From Bathymodiolus brooksi (taxonomy: Eukaryota > Mollusca > Bivalvia > Mytilida > Modiolidae), in contig OY804579.1 of the NCBI GenBank assembly GCA_963680875.1, positions 55,751,718 to 55,815,717 on the forward strand: 64,000 nucleotides of DNA, written 5' to 3'. Shown here piece by piece: positions 49,128 to 60,535 of the stretch (position 1 is its first letter; each line of letters begins with the position of its first letter). The notes under the pieces were generated by a model. That model saw only the letters and a program-made list of their open reading frames with translations. It did no database searches and was not told where the DNA came from. Made by a program: the position numbers and the translations under genes.

Positions 49128-49365
49128 TATTGAAAACTCGAATTAAAGCTACGGAAGTGTGATTATTAGCGACATCTGCTGGTCATTTGAAATATTGACG
49201 ATACGATAAAACGCGAGAGTTCCGGGTAAGATTAAATTTTGCGCCAAAAAATTCCCGAACTTTTTACCCGGAACTCTCGCGTTTTATCGTATCGTCAATA
49301 TTTCAAATGACCAGCAGATGTCGCTAATAATCACACTTCCGTAGCTTTAATTCGAGTTTTCAAAA

Positions 49366-49434
49366 ATGTCGTCTGAAAATCGCAAATCGCGACTGGAAAA
49401 TGTTCCATGGAGAGTTGTCAGTTGCTGTAAATAA
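49366..49434 (+). other. Mirror copy of the possible first exon (right arm)
   Basis: Same 22-codon frame as 49059-49127, on the opposite strand. No SWIM-like exon follows it. Confidence 0.3.
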
Positions 49435-49752
49435 ATATTGATGTGTGTTTTCAGGGAGAATAATATATACAGAGAAGGAATAAGCTAATTTCCAGACAGG
49501 TAGGCCTTTTTTATTCACTAAATTTAAGATGAATGTACAACAAGTACCCCAATGTAAACAAAGAAGAGTGACTTACCTTCTAACTTATATCATGTCAGAA
49601 ACCCGGCATGGATAGAAACTACTGTTTGATTGTATTTATTGTTTATATGTCATACAGTGATACATAGAAAGTTGCAAAATGTTGTTTATATGAAAAAAAG
49701 TCGATGTTAATAAAAAAAAAAAAAAAAAGAAAAAAAAAAAGGGGGGCAACAT

Positions 49753-51247
49753 AGGGTCCTGTCCACAAGTACCTGTGGCCGCCATCTTGTTGATTAGCCT
49801 GTCCTAGGATGCTGAGTTGCTATGTGTTGCTAGGGGAGGCGGGGCATATCATGGATTAATGGAAAGGTGTATTAGCATGCTGATTATTATCTAAGACGAA
49901 AATCCAGTGATTTTGATTTATGTATGTATGTGCCATGTAAATCATTTATGCGGAAAATGTCTGCAAAATTACAAATAAACAAGTAAACAAAATATATGCA
50001 GCTATTTTACGAAGAATATATATTGTTGTAAATGGACTTTAAGATAATGTAGTAATAGTAAAAACGTTTATGAGATACACTTTTATTGTTCTTCATTGCG
50101 AATACACGTTAGAAATGACATTTTCATTTCAAACTTGTGCTCGAGTCTCGCCCATCAAAAGGAGCACCTGTTGTGTTGACAAAAAGATCATTTTATGTAA
50201 TAGAACAAACATTTTTTGGCAAACAGAGGGGGCTTGTAAAGTTAATGAATATTAATAAGGGGGAGGAGCTACTCTGTAAATAATATTGGTTTTCACAGAG
50301 GGCGTTTTTTCTAATGTATTGAACAGGAGGGTTTTCGTTCGACTTCAAAGTTTATGTTAAATTGCCTACCTTCCCACCCTATCACAATTGCAATATTTTG
50401 AATTGAAATGGCAAATGTTAGGCTCCTCCATATATGATGGGCAAATAAGAGTTATTTATGTTGATTATTTACTATTATCATGTATGCCTGTATATATGTT
50501 ATTATTTGTTTGCTATATGCATATGATTCCGTCATATCATAATAAATGACATTTTCATTTCAAACTTATGTTCGAGTCTCGCCCATCAAACGGAGCACCT
50601 GCTGTGTTGACAAAGATGGACTTTAAAATACTGTAGTAATAGTAAAAACCTTTATGAGATACACTTTTATTGTTCTTCATTGCGAATAAACGTTAGAGAA
50701 AACCGAATAGTGGAGTGACAAATCGAGAAAAGACGCTTATTTTTTCGAGTTTAGTGTACCGGAATACCACGCGGCTGAAATTTTCCCAGATGAAATAGTA
50801 TACATCAAAGTACCATTTTAGCCCTGTCGTCGCGTTTTCTCATGGTGCAGTTTTTTAGGAGAGCGTGACATTTGGGAGTAATCGCATTTTCACATTTCTA
50901 TTAAGTATGTCTACTTTGCGATACTGTTTTTTTAATATTTGACAAAAATGAAAATTCTTTTCTGATTAAATTGATACTACTATATCTTATCTTTCATTTG
51001 AAATAACAAGGTAAATAAAGAACAGAAAATTAGCAGTTAGAATTAAGATTATTCTCTGAGGGTCAATTTTCGTGACCTTCCACCACCTTTCAATTCCATT
51101 TAAAATTGTTCCACGCTATTCACGAGGAAAATATAATTCGCTATGAATTGAAACTTTATTTGTAATATTATGTGTGTTAAATTTGTCAATCAAAATTTGA
51201 AATTAAACCTTTATCATCTTTTTTTTAAACTTTACTAGCATTCTGTA
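49753..51247. other. Intergenic with a rearranged local duplication
   Basis: Segment P ('atggactttaa' to 'ttgcgaata.acgttag') at 50033-50112 precedes segment Q ('aatgacattttcatttcaaa' to 'tgtgttgacaaa') at 50113-50185. About 360 bases later the order is Q (50543-50610) then P (50611-50697). No gene seen. Confidence 0.7.
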
Positions 51248-51835
51248 AATTTGATCACAGGCGGTCGTGGCACGGACCACCCCCCTTTTTCTAACTTTCT
51301 GTTTACAAATTTATTTTCAATAAAATTTCTTTATTTCTTTATTATTTCATCTTTTTTTCCTTATTCTAACTTGTTCGTGTCAATATTCATACAATCTTAT
51401 GTAAACATCAAATTGCATGTGTCGACCCTATTAGATACTAATAATACACAAGGCATGCAACTCGGCAGGTTTAAAAATCGTACCCCTGCTCGCTTCGAGT
51501 ACATTTATTGCACCTTATTTCCATTATGTCATTCAAACTAGGACATGTATCCATTCCTAAAAGACGCATCTTTTTGCCCCTGTTTTTGTGTTGTGCATAC
51601 GATAGCTCAGTTCTCCAGAATTTTAAGATTTTCACACATTTATTGCCAAATTTTTCGTATAAGGACCCACGGCTGACGGAAGTGACGTACCACTGCATTA
51701 ACTTCAACGATAGGGTCAGAAAAGTTCCAAAAATTAGCAAAAATTTAAATATGGAAATTTTATTGAAAATAAATTTGTAAACAGAAAGTTAGAAAAAGGG
51801 GGGTGGTCCGTGCCACGAGCGCCTGTGAATTTGAT
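51248..51835. mobile_element. 572-bp MITE with 78-bp inverted termini and 8-bp target-site duplication
   Basis: The element proper is 51256-51827. Both ends start CACAGGCG.TCGTGGCACGG inward, and the near-perfect inverted termini extend to 'caataaaatttc'. It is flanked by AATTTGAT at 51248-51255 and 51828-51835. An 8-bp duplication points to a hAT-like element, though the terminal bases are not decisive. Overlapping opposite-strand frames inside (51471-51780) have no recognised domain, so it is probably non-autonomous. Confidence 0.93.
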
Positions 51836-52057
51836 ACGTACTGAGCATGGTGTTGTTCCCCTGTCTAACACACCCCTGATTACATTGAGTGCAATGCGTT
51901 TATGTGCTTATTACAAGAATTCAGTTTAATATCTCATTTTATTGTGATAGTTTTAGTGTAGGAGTTATTTAAAGCAGAATATCAGTTGTTGAAAATAAGC
52001 TCCTATAAGACACAAATAATACACTGACCAAGTCGGAATACTTGTTCAATCTGGAAA

Positions 52058-53690
52058 ATGTCCAGTCCCGTTAAATTTGCTCACTCTTTGCCGAAAAAAT
52101 GTCGAAAAACAAGCAATTGGGAATTATGTGTCATTTGTCAAATAAACACAAACGACAGTTTGTCCTGCGCTACAGAGAAGGGAAGAGATACTCTGTTTGA
52201 TGCGATCAACAAGCGACAAGATGATGTTTATCGTCGCCTGTATGACGAATTTAATTCTTTGAGCTTGGTTCCTTTAAATGAAATAAAGTATCATAGGTCT
52301 TGTTATAAAGCCTATACAAGTAAAAGAAATTTACAACGGTTTGTCAGCGATGTTCCAGAATGTAGCAACACTAGTAATGACGCTTCAGTGTCTACTATGA
52401 AGACGCGTTCTAAAACCTTGCCACACATAAACTGGGACTATTGTATTTTTTGTAGACAAAAGGCTATCAAGAAAGATAGAAAATTTAAGCGCATTGAAAG
52501 TAGTGAACGCGTCAAATACATTTTAAATGCCGCAAGAGGTAAGTTTCATTATGATTTGTTGAGCCTCTTGACCGTTGACAATGTCCAGGAAAAAGCGCAG
52601 TATCATTCGGCATGCATTACAAATTATTTGCTGAAGTGGAAAAAAGATCATAGTGCTGATAATTACTCTACAATTAAAAATGAGTCGGAACATGATATTG
52701 CATTCAAAAAATTCTTAGACATTTTGCACCATGACCTTTTTAAGAACAAGAAAGCGTTTACTATGTCTTCTTTGTTAGACAAATGTTGTTCCTTGCTTCC
52801 AGAGGGTTTATCGACAAAGTATTCTACTGCCAAATTACAGACAAGGCTTCAAAATCATTACGGCGATACTATTGTGATCGAAAGTCAAAAGGGACAAGGT
52901 CAATCAAATATAGTTTTCAGTAGTTCGATATCAGTTGCTGACGCTATTCGTGCCGCAAGTAAGTTGAAAGCAGACTTCAAGTTTTCAGAGGTGGAAGCTT
53001 CTTTCGTAGATGTCCCTGATATGCAGGAAGATCAGATTCTTCATGATGCTGCGAAGGTATTATGTGGCTCTTTACACACAGTCGAAATTTCCAAAGATTT
53101 CTATCCTTCTCCATCTGATCTTTCTCATCATAGATCATTACAATTCATTCCGCCTTCTCTTATGACCTTCCTTTCATGGTTGGTTGATGACAATTGTTTT
53201 CATATTGAAAGTGACTACAACGCGTTGTCACACGATAAAGCAAGGAAATTTATTGCTTTAGCCGAAATGATAATATCATTGCACAAAAACAACTTCACTC
53301 CATTTAATTTGGGATTGGCCCTACAACTTTACCATGGGTACGGATCTAAACATTTAATTGAAACCCTTCATGCAAATTAATTGGTATTTGTGCTTCGAAT
53401 TCTTACACTGAAGTGAGACAGTTTTTGACCAGTGCCGCAAACCATGAGATAGCAAAAACTGAAGTGTCTTGCATTCCTTACGGGATAAGTCATAAAACGC
53501 TCGACAGTGACTTTATTCAAGAAGGCGCTGACAACATAGAACTAAATACAGAAACCATAGACGGAAAAATACTATGAACTCTATGGCTCGAGCAGTTTTT
53601 CATGTGGTGCAAGATCATACACCAACTTCAGAAATCAGTTCAACCAAAACTTTCATACTAACAAGAGACCATTTTATTCTATCAATTGTT
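52058..53690 (+). pseudogene. Cys/His-rich zinc-binding protein, frameshifted and truncated
   Basis: The open part, 52058-53380 (440 residues), contains two related metal-binding-like modules: 'CVICQ...KYHRSCYKAY' (residues ~24-87) and 'CIFCRQ...AQYHSACITNYL' (~129-190). A helical region follows, with 'LSTKYSTAKLQTRLQNHYGD' near residue 256. After the TAA at 53378 the reading continues in another frame ('SYTEVRQFLTSAANHEIAKT', then 'DFIQEGADNIELNTETIDGK') and, after a second one-base shift near 53567, with 'NTMNSMARAVFHVVQDH'. Proteins with this plan are multi-copy in many invertebrate genomes and longer than this. I do not know their function. At least two frameshifts and loss of the 3' part make this a pseudogene. 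Confidence 0.75.
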
Positions 53691-54505
53691 TCAACAGTGA
53701 GATTCTGTCCGCTATTGCAACTATTCTTTCTTTGAAGTTGCTTGAGATACTTATTCTGTATTGCACTTCATTTTTCGTTACGTAAATGGTTGTTTCACTT
53801 CTAAACCCACAATCAAAGGGGGGTTGCATGTTGTAAGATTTCACGTTATTTTTTCTCATTTATTCCTATACATTTTAATCACATTTATCTTGCAAATCTT
53901 TAATATACATGATATGTAGTAACAAACTAGTTATTTAAATTCTTTTGTCTTTTCAATACTTAAAATTGAGATATGGACTTTGTCATTTTTGTGGTATGAA
54001 ATCTTCTTAGATGCTTGTTCTTGTTGTCGTAATTTTTTCCTTGTTTCTCTATGAATTTGGTTCAAACTTTCCAGAAGAGATATACATATATTGAATTATT
54101 CTTATGTATAATTCTAAGAAATTTAAATGACTTGCGGTGAAAATATACGTGCGTTAATATCGATTTGTGAATTGTGTCCCCCCTTTTTAAATAGGCGCAT
54201 ATTTCAGTTATGTTTTTAAAGTCAGACTTTACTAACCGCAACAATCTCACTTTCAATGCCTGTCTCAACCATATGTATGAAGTACGTTATGCAGTGGCGA
54301 ATGCTAGTTAAGATATTTCGGATAATGTATGAAAAAATGAAAATGTCTTCGTTCTTAGATTTGACCTTTGACTCCGGATATAGAAAATATGCACCATACT
54401 AGAATGCGACGACATGCCTAAATCGATGCAAAATGTCTTTTTCTTCAAAATAATATCCAATGCAGCCGTGTGGTATTTCGGTCCATTAAAGTTTCCATTT
54501 TACCT
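53691..54505. other. Intergenic, no gene seen
   Basis: AT-rich DNA between the pseudogene and the next dispersed repeat. I see no coding region, RNA gene or repeat. Confidence 0.5.
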
Positions 54506-54509
54506 TGAT

Positions 54510-54900
54510 TGTCACTGCACTAGAAGGGGCAATAAACAAAAATGGACAATCCAGAGAAACTGGCAACATTTGGTGCACACGACACAGGACGAAGACAAAC
54601 AAAACAAAAATACACCACTATGCGCAAACAAACACAAATACCGTAAAAATGGCATGCGCCCTGCTACAAACAACTGGAGGTAAAGACGAACTGAGCATCG
54701 TTTGTATGCTGTAATGGTAACGGGCATCACAACACGAAACTAGGAATGTAAAGGCACATAATATGACAATACAAAAAACTATAAAGATGAGCTACACGGA
54801 CCCCACCATAAAACAGGAGGTGACATCAGGTGCTAGCGAAGGGTAAGCAGTTTCCGCTTCTTATAAGACACCACCGTGTCATTACACAAATCTGACGTGT
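54510..54900 (-). repeat. Family D-like repeat with a single 67-bp-array unit
   Basis: Read on the minus strand it has, in order: 'ggaaactgcttacccttcg', 'tttatggtggggtccgtgta', 'cgtctttacctccagttgtt' + 'tgtagcagggcgcatg' (one array unit), 'atttgtgtttgtttg', 'gttttgtttgtcttcgtcct', 'gttgccagtttctctgg' and 'ttgccccttc'. The order matches the flank and unit of the array at 38048-46035, making this a copy without expansion. Confidence 0.85.
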
Positions 54901-55289
54901 ACCCTGTTCTGTGCTTTTCGCATCCCAATCGATAGAAATAAGAAATAATTTATTTACCTTTGGTTTGTACACAATATAATTTTTGTATCCGAGACGCATG
55001 GCATATACATTTTAAAATTATTTACGCTTTATGGCATACAATAAACTAAGTAGCATAATATATTTGTTATGTATGTTAATAAATCAAAAATGATGCAATG
55101 GTGCATAAATATATCTATTAATAAGCAATAATATACAATTTATAGTAGATACAATATATACAACAGCAATGACAAACATATCAAGTTTAGATTTGTGTGT
55201 ATTATAATAAAATTATGCTTTATTATTTTTAAGGTCGTCCATAATATGTCTGAATTTCAGAATATTACATTTCTTTTCAATATGGGAGA

Positions 55290-55548
55290 AGGGCCATCGT
55301 GGTCGTGATCGTATGGTGTCTATCACCACTAATGTTGTGACTTCGAACACTGCTCAGGCGAGAGGTGTATTAGATACAACATTATGTGATAAAGTTTGTC
55401 AGTGACTTGCGACAGGTCGGAGTGTTTTTTCCGTGTACTCCGGTTTCCTCCACTAATTCAACTGACCGCCACGATATAACTATATAAATATAAAAACGAT
55501 ATAAACATTGTTAAAAGTGGCGTTGAACACCATAAACCAAACAAAACT
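55290..55548 (+). mobile_element. SINE-like element, copy 3 (different subtype)
   Basis: Contains 'cttgcgacaggtcggagtgt', 'actccggtttcctccac', 'gccacgatataactatat' and the tail 'agtggcgttgaacacc' + 'ataaaccaaac'. The 'ccacgatataac..gtggcgttgaac' end is a variant of the tail of SINE copies 1 and 2 and common in molluscan SINEs. The tRNA-like head is too decayed to define its boxes. Confidence 0.65.
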
Positions 55549-56712
55549 TATTATTGAGAAATATAAAATTACAAATTTTCAATTGATTTCACCTCTTTAT
55601 TTAAACGGACAGTTTACATTGTCCAGAAAGATTTAAATATCTCCACTTATACTTGTCCAATATTAGTCTTTTAGAATTGTAGATCATGCCATTTGTTTTC
55701 ATTTCAGAAGTAGCATTGTTCAACTGCAGATCTTCCTTAAAGTGGGATATGTCAAATCTATTTATAACACGGGTGCTTATAAAAGGGGAGATACAATAAG
55801 CCCTCATATATAGCACTCATCCTATTTACAGCACTCCACCCACACCGAGGTTTGCATACGATGCTAGGTCATTATATAGCACACGACCCTAAGTCATACA
55901 TGTTACCTTATCTATAGCACACAACGCTAAACATTACAATTCGACGGCTCAATCTATATTTCACCATGAGATTTCTTTTGTGTACAATGATTCGAGATAA
56001 GAGGTTATAAATTATTCGTTTTGTTGATATTGTTGGAATTGTTGACCACCACTGATTAAGCTTTCTTTTCAAAATGACTTTGAAGTAAAATGTACAAATA
56101 ATGCATATGATGTATGTATTATTGAATACGAATATACTACAATATGTACCTATGTCTATGGTGCACATAATATGGACAATGCACGAATAATATATCCAAC
56201 TATATTTTTTTTACATAGCAAATGAGATACAGTCAATCCTGCCCATGCTGTCACATTTATTAAGCAGACACCTGTATTGGAAGATCACCTTTTATGCTCC
56301 TGTCATAGACAAAGTCCTATGAATTGAATCTCTTTTAAGAGGTCACCTGTACTATAAGGATACTTTTTTCATTGTCCTAAATGTCACCTCTTAATACATG
56401 TTTGACTGTATATCCTTTTTTACTTATGTTTTTGTTTTTCTTTTTACAAAACATTGTCTGTAAAGAAGCATTTGTGATTTAAAATTGTTCATATATCAAT
56501 AATTGCTCATAAACATGAATATCAAAAGATTATGAATTGCATAAGGAACCGTGTACATTATTATATATCGTGGGGACCATACTATAGAGTCACAGCCTAA
56601 TAATCCACTATTTCATCAATACAAACTTTTGGGGTATAAAATTCATGTATGGAATCATATTCTTATAATTACCTCCATTATTTCAACCTTACAAACTTTT
56701 CAGGTAATTAAA
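55549..56712. other. 3' flank of esterase gene 4
   Basis: AT-rich. Two minus-strand frames (55601-55816 and 55908-56168) have no recognised domain. The 56020-56050 stretch resembles 7190-7220 ('tggaattgttaaccatcact'-like), hinting at a dispersed repeat. Confidence 0.45.
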
Positions 56713-56968
56713 TTATAAAAACTTGTATAAAAACATAACTATACAATGAAAGAAAAACAATGGAGTTTTAATGTCTTCAGATTTGAAGTTCGAAGCAACT
56801 GATGTTGACCCAGAGGTTCGTTGAATTTCCGGAACGTCTGTCAACCAGAATTTGACACGATCGTCATAGAGATGGTTCCCTGTTGTGATGTTGACATCTA
56901 TATTAATGTAATGTCCATTAGAAATATCATACTGTTTCCATATGGGTAATCCTTCTTCATTTACATTT
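56713..56968 (-). CDS. Concatenated esterase gene 4, terminal exon
   Basis: The acceptor 'gatttttcag' precedes 56968. Phase-2 joining gives 'GNVNEEGLPIWKQYDISNGH', then 'ITTGNHLYDDRVKFWLTDVP'. Unlike the internal exons it does not continue into another esterase. It has a Ser/Lys-rich spacer and a hydrophobic end (PLFFFHCIVMFLYKFL) before TAA at 56715-56713, as in genes 1-3. The 256-bp length fits the phase. The chain is thus closed by a single GPI-signal-like tail. Confidence 0.9.
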
Positions 56969-58073
56969 CTGAAAAATCATTGGTACAAGGTTAATATAGA
57001 TATGGACACATCTCAATTTAATGTTAATATGGACCCATTCTCCAAATTTTTTTTATCAAAATGGATCCATTCTCAAAACAATATTAATATGGACACATTC
57101 GCAAAACAATATTAATATGTACCCATTCTCAATCAAATAGTAATATGAATCCATTCTCAAAAAAATATTAATATGTACCCATTCTCAAGCAAATATTAAT
57201 ATGGACCAGCTCTCAAATAAATATTAAAATGGACCCATTTGTAATGAATATTAATATTGACCCATCTCAATGCTATACTAATATGGACCCATCGCAATGT
57301 TATATTGATATGGACCCATTTTCAGTCAAATATTGATATGGACCCATTCTCAGTCAAATATTAATATGGACACATTCTCAATCTCTACACTACCAATGAT
57401 AACACCATTAATGTATAATAACCCGTACTTGTTCTATTTGAGCTGGCAAATTGCGTTACTTTGGTTATATTACTGTAACTAACTGAAATATAGCTTTTTC
57501 TGGTACCCCTATAACATGTTACCTATTGAGCTTTGGGAACTTAGTTGTAGTTATAAATCCAGTTCACTTTCTGTTGACAGAAAATTTCAAAAGGGCAATC
57601 AGGGGATAATGATATAAAATGTTATTATTTAATTCAAAATAGAAATGTCGATGTGATTTTTCTGTAGGATAAAACATTATTGATGCAGTGTCATTAGATA
57701 TAAAGTCAAATGGCATTGAGTGGATAATGTTTTGCTATATACGGTCACTGACCAAAATTAATAGCTCTTCCGGTACCTGTGTCATATAGAACAACGTTAA
57801 TATTAGAACGACGCTTGTTTTTGCTCTTTTTAAACTATTTGGTAGTTGTTTTTTTGGGCTGTTTGACATTGCAGGATAAATACAATATATCTACATTTAC
57901 GGAAAATATAAAATTCATTTGCATTCACTGCGGAACAGGACAGAACTAGTCACCAAAAGCTCCTTTTTGGTACCTGTTTCTAACCCTCGAATAAATAACG
58001 TTGATAATTTCCGACAATGTAGGCATATGGTCTATTTATTCATGGGTTTGTTTTAAAATATATACACACTTAC
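56969..58073 (-). other. Intron between module B and the terminal exon
   Basis: Bounded by GTAAGT at 58073 and the acceptor at 56969. It includes the 28-bp minisatellite (57000-57410). Its right part (57420-58073) matches the other intron at 60680-61335, but it lacks the ~570 bp that in the other intron contains the hairpin at 60536-60675. Confidence 0.85.
57000..57410. repeat. 28-bp minisatellite in gene 4 intron (copy 1)
   Basis: Degenerate 28-bp units of type 'atggacccattctcaatcaa' + 'atattaat'. Related arrays occupy the same position in the next two introns (59720-60070 and 62990-63550). Confidence 0.9.
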
Positions 58074-59687
58074 CCAGTCTTAGCAAAATTTGTCCAATAT
58101 TTCATGAATGTAAGTGCCACAAATCTGTCAGAATCAGAAGATGACCAATCGAAAAATGGAAATTGGAACATTAGATCGTCTCCGTGGTAAGACCCTTTAA
58201 ACCATTCAATACCCAGGTTTGATTGGAGAGGTGATGGTCTTGAAAAGACATAGTGGTACCGCTTAGATTTATCCTTATTACCATTTGCGTGTTGATGTAA
58301 TGACTGAACAGCTGGAACAAAGAAAAGAAAATCTGAATACACATCCATGATATTCACTCTTAGTTCCTCCATGTTAGATGCTCCACCATATTTCTCGCAA
58401 ATAGCAGCAGATACCTTTGAGTCGTTATTATAATGTTTATTTGAAATTTCAGGAGCCAGAAAGTCACACAAGACACTCTTTGGAATGCCCTTTGTAATGT
58501 TGTAATTATATATTGGTTGTAGATCAATTACATAGGGAAGAAACTCAGAACTTTCCTTTGTAACAGTTCCAATTAAGACATCAAGAGACCGGAAGAACGA
58601 AAACGACTCCGAGTCGGTATCTTGTAGAAGCTTTAGCGGATCATTTTTTAAAAGATCGTTATCAATGACTGGAGCAAAATAAAGATCTAGCACGTCATAA
58701 GTTTTAATACTACTAAATGCATTAAGGACATCATCAGCTCTGGCCCCTTTTACACACTCTGTTATCATTAATTTATCCTTCTGTGTACAATTAAGGGATC
58801 GAGCTATTTCGGATGATGCCGTTACAGCATTTGAACTTAGCGTGTAAGATGATAAAGCCGTTCCACTTTGTAGTATTGCCCTCTGGAACAACCCCTTATT
58901 ACTTGGAATCAAAGAGAGGATTCCAACGCTGAAAGCTCCTGCAGATTCGCCAAATATAGTAATAGATTCACTATCACCTCCAAAAGAAGCAATGTTGTCT
59001 TTGACCCACTGAATTGCCAATATTTGGTCCCATATTCCGTAATTTCCTCTTGCGGCTGAATCACCGGACGTGTAAAATCCGAATACTCCTAACCTGTAGT
59101 TTATTGTTACCATAATTACATCACCAGTTACTGCTAAGTATGATCCATCGTATATACTACTCTGGCCATAAATATATCCACCGCCATGAATCCATACCAT
59201 CACTGACTTTTTGCTATTACAAGATATATTAACTGGAACATATATATTCAGGTGCAAGCAATCCTCAGAGATGTTCTGATTCTGAAGTAGATCCTTTCCT
59301 ATTCCTAATGTTTGGTAACAAGACGGTCCGAACTTTGTTGCATCCAAAGTTCCTGCCCATATTCCATATTTCTCTGGTTTTTCAAACCTTAATTTTCCTA
59401 TTGGAGGTTTTGCAAATGGAATTTTCCGGAACTCAAAAACGTCATTGTTTTGCACATCTCTGACAATACCTTTGATTTCACCTAACCGTGTTTGTAAAGT
59501 GATATACCCCGATCCATTAGAACGCGTGTCAATGCAATGGTGGATGCTTGGAACATCTGTTAACCAAAATTTAACACGATCATCATAGACATGGTTCCCT
59601 GTAGTGATGTTGACATCTATATCAATGTAATGTCCATTAGAAATATCATACTGGTTCCATATGGGTAATCCTTCTTCATTTACATTT
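58074..59687 (-). CDS. Concatenated esterase gene 4, module B exon (1614 bp)
   Basis: The exon encodes 538 residues, phase 2 in and out. Residues 1-55 are the C-terminal segment of the preceding esterase ('GNVNEEGLPIWNQYD', 'ITTGNHVYDDRVKFWLTDVP'). A short linker (about 50-60, HHCIDTRSNGSG) leads directly into the N-terminal strand of the next esterase ('ITLQTRLGEIKGIV', 62-76) with no signal peptide. The catalytic module then follows: HGGG at 168, FGESAGA with Ser249, Glu379 in 'TKESS', His502 in 'SYHGDDL'. The triad is complete. It ends '..FAKTG' with a GTAAGT donor. A GTG at 59455 is not a start; the frame is open upstream to the acceptor at 59688. It differs from module A by about 21 residues over the last 461. 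Confidence 0.92.
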
Positions 59688-59719
59688 CTGAAAAATCATT
59701 CGTACAAGGTTAATATAGT

Positions 59720-60070
59720 TAAGGGCACATCTCAATTTAATGTTAATATAGACCCATTTTCAATAACCAATTATTAAGATGGATCCATTTTAAAAAAATA
59801 TTAATATGGACCCATTCGCAAAACAATATTAATATGTACCCATTCTCAATCAAATAGTAATATTGACCCATTCTCAAAAAAATATTAATATGTACCCATT
59901 CTCAATCAAATATTAATATGCACCAATTCTCAATCAAATATTAATATGTACCAATTCTCAATGTTATACTAATATGGACCCATTGCAATGTTATATTGAT
60001 ATGGACTCATTTTCAGTCAAATATTAATATGGACCCATTCTCAGTCAAATATTAATATGGACACATTCTC
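59720..60070. repeat. 28-bp minisatellite in gene 4 intron (copy 2)
   Basis: Same unit as 57000-57410, about 12 degenerate copies, e.g. 'tgtacccattctcaatcaaa' + 'tattaata'. Confidence 0.9.
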
Positions 60071-60535
60071 AATCTATACGCCACTAATGATAACACCATT
60101 AATGTATATTATTATGCTTTCTGTAAATTTCTTCTGTAATATCAGTTCATACGATATTTTGGCATATATGACAGAGAATTATATAGCGTTGATATACTAT
60201 GCGAAAATAGTACATCTACTATGCCAGTTTCACGCGGGGAAGGTTGGGTTTTCAGCTGTCTGTCAAGCTATGTATAGTTATATCACGTGCCAGGGAGCGG
60301 ATCCAATCTGTCAATCTATTATAGTCGTCTAAACGTTTATTAATACTTGTTATTGTTGTTAATTAAATTTCAAACTTCAAAAATCTTTATATTTTTAAAG
60401 CCTTAAATGAAACAAAGAATATTCTCACACTTTCAAGACTATCTTATCCAATATATTAGTCACCAATATCAGGACCTCCTTTATTGTAATAGTTCTCAAT
60501 ATATTTTGTCTACATATAACAGTCAGCATAAAAAT

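Larger units (their letters stand above)
48747..49752. repeat. Near-palindrome of about 1 kb (arms ~485 bp)
   Basis: Arms 48747-49229 and 49264-49752 are reverse complements with scattered single-base and short indel differences, separated by only ~34 bp. Shared blocks include 'ttctgacatgatataag', 'ggcctacctgtctggaaatt' and 'ccgggtaa'. The outer edges end in poly-C/poly-T (left) and poly-A/poly-G (right). Each arm contains an outward-facing short frame that starts 'MSSENRKSRLENVPWRVVSC' (49127-49059 minus; 49366-49434 plus). Confidence 0.95.

Noticed and set aside
48747..49752. Dismissing the palindrome as a pure assembly artefact
   Set aside because: The arms differ at multiple bases and indels, which a simple hairpin mis-assembly of one molecule would not produce; still needs spanning reads.
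51471..51780. Overlapping 89-90-codon frames inside the MITE as a transposase
   Set aside because: Too short, on opposite strands over the same bases, no catalytic motif; probably chance frames.
58070..59455. GTG codon as a start for a 461-residue esterase
   Set aside because: The frame is open upstream to a good acceptor at 59688 and encodes recognisable esterase sequence there; animal genes do not normally start at GTG and no signal peptide is present.
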